A stretch of DNA of 64,000 bases, taken from assembly GCA_009841115.1 (NCBI GenBank), contig VXML01000095.1, forward strand, positions 84,008-148,007. Direction: 5' to 3'. This DNA is from Gemmatimonadota bacterium (GTDB lineage: Bacteria > Latescibacterota > UBA2968 > UBA8231). The notes beneath the pieces were generated by a model. It did no database searches. It was not told the DNA's origin and saw only the letters and a program-made list of their open reading frames with translations. The position numbers were made by a program, and so were the translations under genes. Positions within the stretch are counted from its first letter, which is position 1. The number at the start of each line of letters is the position of its first letter. This document shows, one piece after another, positions 43,453 through 50,880 of the stretch.

Positions 43453-44235
43453 ATGAGGATAACAATGAGAACAGCATTCGCCGGTATTTTCTTGGTCGCA
43501 CTGATGGCTACTCAGACGGCAGCCTTCTCGCAAACCGAGTTTCACCTGCAGTACGGCAAACACAAGAATCCATTCTCGGCAGCCACACAACAGACTTTTG
43601 TATTTACTGTGCAACAGGCTGCGGGATGGAAATTGGGCGACAGCTTCTTCTTTATCGACTACCTCGATGACGACGAGCGCGACGGTTTCAACGACCGAGA
43701 TTTCTACGGCGAGTGGTATCCAACCCTGAGTCTCGGCAAGCTGGCCAACAAGGAATTGCGCGTCGGCCCCATTCGGGATTTTGCCTTAATCGCCGGGGTC
43801 AACGTCGGCGGCGACGCCAACGTCGTGAAGTACCTGCCCGGTCTGCGGGCCTCTTGGGACCTGCCGGGATTCGCGTTCCTGAATACGGACCTGACGGCCT
43901 ATATCGACGACAACATTGGCGTCGAAGGTGGCGGTGCCCCCAAAGAGGACAATAGCTTCATACTCGACGTCAATTGGGCCTTGCCCATCAATGTTGGCAG
44001 TCTGTCCTTGGCCATTGTCGGCCATGCTGAGTACTTGGGTGGTCGCACCAATGAATTCGGCGAAAACGTCAAGGATTCCATTCTCGCTCAGCCGCAGTTT
44101 ACCTGGGACCTGGGCAAAGTGGTCGGAGCACCCAATCAGCTCATGGTTGGCATTGAGTACCAATACTGGCTCAATAAGCTCGGAACGGATGAAGATGAGA
44201 GTACGGCCCAGTTGTTGGTGGTATGGCGTTTGTGA
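43453..44235 (+). CDS. Outer-membrane channel-like protein, Tsx/DUF5020 type
   Basis: 260 residues from ATG 43453 (after GAGGAG); ATG 43465 is equally possible. A signal peptide ends TAAFSQ. The mature part begins FHLQYGKHKNPFSA, continues with alternating strands such as FFFIDYLDDDERDGFN and YGEWYPTLSLG, and ends in LLVVWRL, as expected for a 12-stranded Tsx-like barrel. Tsx proteins let nucleosides pass the outer membrane. The next gene, 111 bases downstream, is a nucleobase permease of the inner membrane, which supports a joint nucleobase/nucleoside uptake role. The family call rests on pattern, not on a profile search. Confidence 0.65.
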   Translation: MRITMRTAFAGIFLVALMATQTAAFSQTEFHLQYGKHKNPFSAATQQTFVFTVQQAAGWKLGDSFFFIDYLDDDERDGFNDRDFYGEWYPTLSLGKLANKELRVGPIRDFALIAGVNVGGDANVVKYLPGLRASWDLPGFAFLNTDLTAYIDDNIGVEGGGAPKEDNSFILDVNWALPINVGSLSLAIVGHAEYLGGRTNEFGENVKDSILAQPQFTWDLGKVVGAPNQLMVGIEYQYWLNKLGTDEDESTAQLLVVWRL

Positions 44236-44346
44236 AAGTGACCGGAGATTTTTGGCGTGAGTATGAGGTGGTGCATCGGTTGAGTTCGTCGCATCTTTCT
44301 CCAGACGGATTTTCAGTGCAACTTGATTGAAAGGGTGAATTAGGCA

Positions 44347-46074
44347 ATGGCGCAAGTAAATGAATACATCCGCTACGAGCCGGACGATCGACCTCCCCAC
44401 TCCATCGCCGCTGGGGTTGGCTTTCAGGCTGCGGTGGTTATCATCGCGCCGGTGGTGCTCAGCGCGATCATTATTGGCCGGGTGGCCAACCAGCCGGAGA
44501 GTTATCTGACTTGGATCGCCTTCGCGGCGCTGCTGATCAGTGGAGTGAGCACGATTCTGCAAGCGGTGCGGGTCGGACGGGTCGGGGCCGGGCACGTGCT
44601 CGTCATGGGGACCTCCGGTGCCTTCATCGCGGTCTGTATCGCGGCACTGGTGAAGGGCGGACCGGCCCTGATGGCGAGTCTGATCGTCGTCTCGTCGCTG
44701 TTTCAGTTTGCCCTAGCCGCGCGGCTTTCGCTATTGCGCCGGATCCTCACACCGGTCGTCTCCGGCACGGTGATCATGCTGATCGCCGTCACGGTCATGC
44801 CGATCGTTTTCGGCTTGCTGACGGATGTGCCCGAGGGTATGCCGTCGTCCGCTGCTCCGACTGCGGCCGGCGCGACGCTCGCTACTCTTGTGGTGTTGGC
44901 GCTGTGCGCCCCAGGGGCTTGGCGACTGTGGGCACCGCTCATCAGTATTGCGGTGGGTTGCGCCGCGGCGGCCCCTTTTGGACTGTTTAACATTCAGCCC
45001 GTAATCGACGCGCCTTGGATCGGTTTTCCCGATGGCGCCTGGCCGGGATTGGACCTGACGTTCAGTGCAGAATTCTGGGCGCTGCTGCCGGCGTTTGTGG
45101 TCGTAACCTTGGTAGGCGCGATTGAAACCATTGGCGACGGCATTGCCATTCAACGGGTCTCGCGGCGTCGGCCGCGGGCAACTGATTTTCGCTTGGTCCA
45201 GGGTGCTCTCAACGCCGATGGGACGGGCAACCTGTTGTCCGGGCTGCTCGGGGCACCCCCCAACACGACCTACTCAACAAGCATATCGCTCGCCGAACTC
45301 ACCGGGGTTGCCGCGCGCCGCGTTGGAGTATATGTCGGGGCCATCTTTGCGGTGCTGGCCTTATCGCCCAAGGTGACGGCTCTCCTGATTGCGATTCCCA
45401 ATCCCGTGGGCGCGGCCTATGTAACCCTGCTGATAGGCATACTTTTCGTGCAGGGTATGAAGCTGGTCGTCGAGAGCGGCCTCAATAGCCGCAAAGCCGT
45501 GGTGGTGGGGCTGTCGTTTTGGATTGGGGTGGGCTTTCAGGATCAGGTGATCTTCGCCGATTTACTGGGCAAGACGTGGGGCACCTTGCTCGGCAACGGC
45601 ATGACCGCTGGGGGTATTGCCGCGATTCTGCTGACCGCGTTTATGGAGTTGACGGGTCCGCGCCGCCGACGTATAGAGGTCGAATTAGCCGTTGCCTCGC
45701 TGCCCAAGATCGACGAGTTCCTCCGCGCCTTTGCCGCGAAAATCGGCTGGGACGATCCGGCGACCGAGCGGCTGTGCGCTGCCGGAGAAGAGACTTTGGC
45801 GATTCTGGCGCAACAAGCTGAGGACGATGCGGCCAACGGACGGCAGTTGATCCTCTCCGCACGGCCCGCCGAAGGGGCGGTGGAACTGGAATTTTTGGCG
45901 ACTGCTGCGGGAGAAAATCTCGAAGATCGGCTGGCGTATCTGAGCGAACAGCCCGAGATAATAGACGAACACGAGATTTCGTTCCGGCTGTTGCGGCACT
46001 ACGCCTCTGCGGTGCGGCACCAGAAATACCACGACCTAGATATCATTGCGGTGCAGGTCGAGCGCGCGCCTTAG
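44347..46074 (+). CDS. NCS2 nucleobase permease (uracil/xanthine type) with C-terminal RsbW-like domain
   Basis: 575 residues. Residues about 20-435 are a nucleobase:cation symporter-2 domain with some fourteen hydrophobic segments. Family marks are GTSGAFIA, GTVIMLIAVTVMP, VTLVGAIETIGDG (the Glu of the substrate site) and LSGLLGAPPNTTYSTSISL. The last 135 residues are soluble and resemble the GHKL/RsbW anti-sigma kinase fold: ATERLCAAGEETLAILAQ at about 474-491 has the N-box shape, although Asn is not at the expected place. This adds a possible regulatory domain to a transporter. It is preceded by a Tsx-like porin. Its stop is followed at once by the dispersed palindromic element. Confidence 0.8.
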   Translation: MAQVNEYIRYEPDDRPPHSIAAGVGFQAAVVIIAPVVLSAIIIGRVANQPESYLTWIAFAALLISGVSTILQAVRVGRVGAGHVLVMGTSGAFIAVCIAALVKGGPALMASLIVVSSLFQFALAARLSLLRRILTPVVSGTVIMLIAVTVMPIVFGLLTDVPEGMPSSAAPTAAGATLATLVVLALCAPGAWRLWAPLISIAVGCAAAAPFGLFNIQPVIDAPWIGFPDGAWPGLDLTFSAEFWALLPAFVVVTLVGAIETIGDGIAIQRVSRRRPRATDFRLVQGALNADGTGNLLSGLLGAPPNTTYSTSISLAELTGVAARRVGVYVGAIFAVLALSPKVTALLIAIPNPVGAAYVTLLIGILFVQGMKLVVESGLNSRKAVVVGLSFWIGVGFQDQVIFADLLGKTWGTLLGNGMTAGGIAAILLTAFMELTGPRRRRIEVELAVASLPKIDEFLRAFAAKIGWDDPATERLCAAGEETLAILAQQAEDDAANGRQLILSARPAEGAVELEFLATAAGENLEDRLAYLSEQPEIIDEHEISFRLLRHYASAVRHQKYHDLDIIAVQVERAP

Positions 46075-46076
46075 AA

Positions 46077-46168
46077 TCAGTGGTCAGTGGCCAGTGATCA
46101 GTGGTTAGTTCCCCGCACCCGATGGGCCGGGGTGGAACTGGCCACCGGCCACTAACCACTAACCACTA
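46077..46168. repeat. Dispersed palindromic element, copy 2
   Basis: Tandem CAGTGGTCAGTGGCCAGTG units lead to a core AGTTCCCCGCACCCGATGGG, followed by inverted units GGCCACTAACCACTAACCAC. The element equals the reverse complement of 9969-10068 in plan and core. It starts two bases after the permease stop and contains the stop codon (46166-46168) of the convergent gene. Confidence 0.75.
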
Positions 46169-48457
46169 TTTATGCAGATGGTGCTCGGCCCGTTTGGGAT
46201 GTTCGACAGCGAACTTAAAAGAGGGCAACGCTAAAGTCTCCAGTTGTTCTCGTCCCTCGGTGACCCGAATGATCGAGTTCACTGGCACTTCAGCGAACAC
46301 TTGCTCTCGGCCACTTTTCGGCCAAAAAACCACTAGCTGCGCCACTCGCTCCGCTGAACCCAACCCCACGTACTGACGCAGTGGATTGCCGCCAAAACTG
46401 CCGCCGCTGCCGACCCAGCGGTACAGCGACCGCCTTTGGCCTCCCTCCACCACATCGACCCGTAGCTGCGTCCCAATCCCCGATCGATTCGACTCCACTC
46501 CCACCACCTCAACCGCTAGCCAGCCGTGACCAAATCCTGGGTTCTCGTATAGCACATCGGCGAAGCCGTCGCCGCGATAGGCCCCGCCCATCTGCTCGAA
46601 TATATCCACATCGCCATCGTGGTCCACATCGGCAAATACGACCCCATGCCCCTTCTGCAGATGCCCCAACCCGCTGGCAAAAGTCACATCGACAAAGCGC
46701 TGACCCGCTTGGTTCCAATACAGCACATTGGGCATCAGCTCGGCGTAATCGGTGTCGCCGGTGCCCAAGTAGAAATCCAAAAAACCATCGTGGTCTAAAT
46801 CGCCAAAATTGGCTCCCATAGGTTTGGTCGGCTGCGCGAGGTGGCGATCTTGGGACACGTCCGCAAAGCCGCCTTGGCCATCGCCGCGATACAGCCGCGC
46901 CTGCTCCACGGACACTGAGTGGCCCAAATGCGCGGCGGCGATGTCGGCGATGGTGGCCGCATAAGCGGCGACGAACAGGTCGAGGTAGCCGTCGTTGTCG
47001 AAGTCCCAAAACCAGGCTGGGAAGCTAGCCCGGGGGGAAACGACGCCGAGGGTGGGAGCTACATCGGTGAAGGTGCCGTCGCCTTGATTGCGGTAGAGCC
47101 GATTGGGCTGCCCGAGATTGGACACGTATAGGTCGGGCCAGCGGTCCCCGTCGTAGTCGCCCCAGACGACGGCTTTGGCGTGGGCGTATTGGTCAACGCC
47201 GGCGGTGGGAGCCACATCGGCGAAGGTGCCGTCGCCTTGGTTGTGAAAGAGTTGGCCGGGGGCTACAAAAGTGTCGGTGGTTTCATTGCCGATATAGAGG
47301 TCGAGATCGCCGTCGAGGTCGTAGTCGGCCCAGGCGGCGGTTTGGGTTGGGTAGTGGTCTTGTCCCAGACCGGCGGCAAAGGTCGCGTCGAAGAAGGTGC
47401 CATTGCCTGCATTCCGCAGCAGCGAATTGGGGTGCTGGCCATGCTCGCCGAACCAAGCCCCGCGCAGAACGAGCAGATCGAGATGGCCGTCGTTGTCGTA
47501 GTCAGCTTGCACCAAGTTGAGTCCGCCCAACAGCCCGTTGAGGTTGGCCTCCTCGGTTCGCTCTGCAAAGGTGCCATCCCCCCCATTGCGGAAAAAGCGC
47601 AGTTGTCCGGCCAAGTCCGATGTCGAGACGAAGAAATCGAGATACCCGTCGCCGTCGAAGTCGTCGGCCACGGCCCCGCCAGAGAGGCTGAAGGTGTCCA
47701 GTCCGAGCGCAGGGGCCACATTGACCCAGCGCGGGAACGCTGCTTGGGACTCAAAGGCTTGGGGGGGAATCCGATGAGCGGGCGGTACCCCCTCGGGATA
47801 CTGCCCCAAGGTCATATAGGCGATGTTGAGCAGCCAGCGGGCACTTAGGCGCAGGCGCTCTTCTGCGGCGGTATTATCGAGCACGGCTTGGAAATAGGGG
47901 ATGGCTTGGCGCGACCCTTCGGGGAGGGTATGGAAGCCGCCGGGGCGAATGGGCAGGATGCAGTGCTCGGCGTTGGGGTTGAGGACGCAGTTTTGGGTTT
48001 CCCCTAAGCGCAGCCACGCCAGCCCTAGGCGAAAGTGTATCTCATTGACTACCTGAGCAGGGACCGAGTGTTGCCCCGCGAGCATCTTTTCGGCCGCGGC
48101 GAGATGATCTAGGGCGCGGCGTTCCTGTCCCAAGAAAAGTTCGGCGATCCCCAGGCGGAAATAGAGACTAATTCGGTCTTGGACGGGAGCTGAGTCGGGC
48201 AGCGCCTGCAATTGGTCTTCTAACTGTCGTAGCTGACCTTCGCCCTGATAGGGATTCTCGTCGAGGTTTTGCGCGCGAACCTCCTGCAAAAGGGCCACCA
48301 TTTTTCGATGGCTTTCCTCTTGCGAGAGCGAGGCGGCGTAGCTGGCCGAAATTGTGAACAAGAACAAAAAGGACAGCACATAAGGCATGAATGGCTGCGG
48401 GATATCCGCGTTTCTAGGCGACGAACCCCCGGGTTTTGATAGGGACTTTAAGTCCAT
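46166..48457 (-). CDS. TPR-like helical domain fused to FG-GAP/VCBS propeller and ASPIC/UnbV domain
   Basis: 763 residues from ATG 48457, which has GGGAG eight bases upstream. ATG 48388 would start directly at the signal peptide (MPYVLSFLFLF...SYA|AS) but has a weak ribosome site. Residues about 45-200 are helical and TPR-like (YFRLGIAELFLGQERRALDHL). The propeller follows with DFDGDGYLDFF, DYDNDGHLDLL, DYDLDGDLDLY and DLDHDGFLDFY. The ASPIC/UnbV domain sits near 670-740 (VGSGGSFGGNPLRQYVGLG, VFWPKSGREQVF). A basic His-rich tail (KRAEHHLHK) ends it. TPR and FG-GAP here lie in one chain instead of two neighbouring genes. The stop is inside a repeat element. Confidence 0.8.
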   Translation of the reverse strand: MDLKSLSKPGGSSPRNADIPQPFMPYVLSFLFLFTISASYAASLSQEESHRKMVALLQEVRAQNLDENPYQGEGQLRQLEDQLQALPDSAPVQDRISLYFRLGIAELFLGQERRALDHLAAAEKMLAGQHSVPAQVVNEIHFRLGLAWLRLGETQNCVLNPNAEHCILPIRPGGFHTLPEGSRQAIPYFQAVLDNTAAEERLRLSARWLLNIAYMTLGQYPEGVPPAHRIPPQAFESQAAFPRWVNVAPALGLDTFSLSGGAVADDFDGDGYLDFFVSTSDLAGQLRFFRNGGDGTFAERTEEANLNGLLGGLNLVQADYDNDGHLDLLVLRGAWFGEHGQHPNSLLRNAGNGTFFDATFAAGLGQDHYPTQTAAWADYDLDGDLDLYIGNETTDTFVAPGQLFHNQGDGTFADVAPTAGVDQYAHAKAVVWGDYDGDRWPDLYVSNLGQPNRLYRNQGDGTFTDVAPTLGVVSPRASFPAWFWDFDNDGYLDLFVAAYAATIADIAAAHLGHSVSVEQARLYRGDGQGGFADVSQDRHLAQPTKPMGANFGDLDHDGFLDFYLGTGDTDYAELMPNVLYWNQAGQRFVDVTFASGLGHLQKGHGVVFADVDHDGDVDIFEQMGGAYRGDGFADVLYENPGFGHGWLAVEVVGVESNRSGIGTQLRVDVVEGGQRRSLYRWVGSGGSFGGNPLRQYVGLGSAERVAQLVVFWPKSGREQVFAEVPVNSIIRVTEGREQLETLALPSFKFAVEHPKRAEHHLHK

Positions 48458-48557
48458 TACATTGCTCCCTAGGCTGTTTCCTCATAATAGTACGACGAAT
48501 TGACAACGCCGCCCAATCTGCGTAGGGTTCGGCGCCTTCATGTACATGTAGAGTGAA

Positions 48558-50873
48558 ATGCTTAAATTTCCCCGCGCGTCCCACTTCGCCAGTCTGTTGG
48601 TCCTATTGCTCTTTCGGTTCGCTTTTGCCGACGAGATTCGCTTCGACTCGGCGCGCGACTGGGCTACTTGGTCCCTCCCGCACGGCATCGTCGAAGCCAC
48701 GCCCGCTGGCCGCTTGCAGCCGGTGGCCATCCGCCGCAATGTAGATGCTGTCGCCAACATCGCCCTTTTTGGCGGTGGCATCCACGCGGCTGGTTCCAAT
48801 GCGTCCCAAGCGCCCTTGGTCATCGACGGCGACTTGACGACCGGCTGGCACCCGGACCCGCAGGCTCCGCCCGACACTTGGTTCCTCGATTTGGATCTCG
48901 GCCGCGGCGTCTTTGCCACCCGCGTCGTCCTCGATTTTGCCACCGACGCCCCACCCTTCTCGCTTGTTGACCTGCTGCTGTCCACGGGCGAGCCGCAAAT
49001 CGATCAGAGCAACACCTCGTTCAACGAGGTGCTGGTGTTTCGCACCCAACATCGCTTTAAGAAAAATGCCAGCCACCGCGTGGTCTTTGAGCTGGACCAG
49101 CCGATCCACACGCCCATCCGCTATGTGCGCGTCAAGAATCTCCTGCCCGTAGAAGGGGCACGTCTCGCCGAAATCAGCGTCGAGGAATTCGGGGACAACT
49201 TGGCGCTTAACCTGCTAGAGCGCAGCGGTAGCATCCACATCCAGATCGGCGAGGATGCCGACGACGACGTGCCGCTGGGCAACGCCATCCAGCTAGCCGA
49301 CGGCGATTTCTTTACCCGCTTCCGCTACGGTCGCGCCGTGCGCAGTCCAGAAGACGTGTGGGGCGAGATCACCTTAGATTTAGGGGCAATCTATTGGATC
49401 GACTGGATTCGCTTGGTCAGCGGCATCGTGCCCCGGCCCACCAACCGGCCTGGAGCCGTGGCGGGCATCATCGGCGACCGGACGCTTTCGCTGCGCCGCT
49501 TTGATCTCAACCTCTACGAAGTGCTGACCTCGGACGGCTCGCTTGCGCCCGACGGCAGCTTTATCTGGGAGCGCAAGTTCCTCAACCGTCGCTCGGGCAC
49601 CAACTACCGACAGGGCTTTGCCGACCACGCCTTCCCGCCGACGGCCACCCGCTTCCTGCGTCTCAACTGGCTCATCTGGGACGCCAACTGCGGCGGCAAT
49701 TGCGGTGCGGCTTCAGGGATCTTAGAGGAACTGATGATTTATGGTCGCGGTTTCCCGCGCGAAGTGCAGTTCGGGTCGGGACTGATTGACTTAGGCGACG
49801 ATAAGAACATCACCGCCCTGCGCTGGGATGCGGATACCCCGCCGGGGACGGCTGTTGAGATCCGCTCGCGCTCGGGGAACTCGCTCGACCTCGACGTTGC
49901 TTATCACGACAAAAACGGCAAGTCCGTCACCGCGGCTCGCTACGAGAAACTCATCCCCTCGTTCCGCGGTCGCATCGACACGACTTTCTCCCCGGGGGCA
50001 GACTGGAGCCCGTGGAGCAATATCTACAGTGCTTCAGGCACGGCCTTTCTCTCGCCCTCGCCGCGTCGCTACTTGGAACTAGACTTGCGTCTGACTTCGA
50101 ATGACCCGCTCGTCGCCGCGGCGCTCGATCACATTACCTTGGAATTCTCGCCCCCGCTGGCCGAAGGTCTATTCGGCGAGATTTTCCCCTCCCAAGTCGA
50201 GCCAGGAGTTGAGCACGAATTTAGCTATTTCCTCCAAGCCCGCTCCGCCCCGCGCGGCTTTGACCGCATCGCCCTCGAAGCCCCCAGCGCGTTGCACTTT
50301 ATCGAAGCGCTGGTCGATGGTGAGTCTGCTGCCGTTGTTGTTGACACAACCAAGGGCCGCCTCGGTCTGCACTTTTCCGCACCGATTCGCAGCCGCCAAC
50401 TAGTCGAGTTGCGCTTTGTTACGTCCGTCTTCGTCCAGGCGACGCGCTTTATCGCCTTCCTCGAAGATGGCGAAATCCGCCAGCGCGTTGATCCTGGCAA
50501 TGCCAGCGACCACGTCGCCAGCGACTCCGACGTCGTCCGCTTCGCCGTTGGGAGCGATTTACTCAAAAACTTGGTGCTCAATACACCCGTCGTCACGCCC
50601 AACGGCGACGGCATCAACGACGATCTGCGCCTCTCGGTCCACGTGGTCAATGTCCTCGAACCGCGTCCCCTGTGCCTGCGCCTTGGCGATTTGTCTGGGC
50701 GCATTGCCTACGAGCACTGTGGCGAAATCCGCGCAGGAGAGCTTGTGCTGGTTTGGGACGGGAGAGACCATACGGGTAAACGCGTAGCGCCCGGCGCGTA
50801 CATCGCGGCCTTGCAGATCGAAGGAGATGCCCGGCAGCAGAGCGTACATCGCGCCGTTGCAGTCGCTTACTGA
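48558..50873 (+). CDS. Secreted surface protein: discoidin-like domains plus TPNGDG/FlgD-like Ig tail
   Basis: 771 residues; signal peptide to about residue 24 (FAFA|DEI). The start of the mature protein (IRFDSARDWATW, GRLQPVAIRRNVDAV) matches the protein at 95 closely, so these two are the nearest pair of the family. About residues 90-165 form a discoidin-like domain (LVIDGDLTTGWHPDP, FLDLDLG) and 240-390 a second one with a CGGNCG loop. The W-SPWSNIYSASG block precedes SPSPRRYLELD. TPNGDG at 680 opens the FlgD-like Ig domain (GDLSGRIA, WDGRDHTGK, APGAY), ending AVAVAY. It is convergent with the gene at 50881. Confidence 0.75.
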   Translation: MLKFPRASHFASLLVLLLFRFAFADEIRFDSARDWATWSLPHGIVEATPAGRLQPVAIRRNVDAVANIALFGGGIHAAGSNASQAPLVIDGDLTTGWHPDPQAPPDTWFLDLDLGRGVFATRVVLDFATDAPPFSLVDLLLSTGEPQIDQSNTSFNEVLVFRTQHRFKKNASHRVVFELDQPIHTPIRYVRVKNLLPVEGARLAEISVEEFGDNLALNLLERSGSIHIQIGEDADDDVPLGNAIQLADGDFFTRFRYGRAVRSPEDVWGEITLDLGAIYWIDWIRLVSGIVPRPTNRPGAVAGIIGDRTLSLRRFDLNLYEVLTSDGSLAPDGSFIWERKFLNRRSGTNYRQGFADHAFPPTATRFLRLNWLIWDANCGGNCGAASGILEELMIYGRGFPREVQFGSGLIDLGDDKNITALRWDADTPPGTAVEIRSRSGNSLDLDVAYHDKNGKSVTAARYEKLIPSFRGRIDTTFSPGADWSPWSNIYSASGTAFLSPSPRRYLELDLRLTSNDPLVAAALDHITLEFSPPLAEGLFGEIFPSQVEPGVEHEFSYFLQARSAPRGFDRIALEAPSALHFIEALVDGESAAVVVDTTKGRLGLHFSAPIRSRQLVELRFVTSVFVQATRFIAFLEDGEIRQRVDPGNASDHVASDSDVVRFAVGSDLLKNLVLNTPVVTPNGDGINDDLRLSVHVVNVLEPRPLCLRLGDLSGRIAYEHCGEIRAGELVLVWDGRDHTGKRVAPGAYIAALQIEGDARQQSVHRAVAVAY

Positions 50874-50880
50874 AGCGGCA

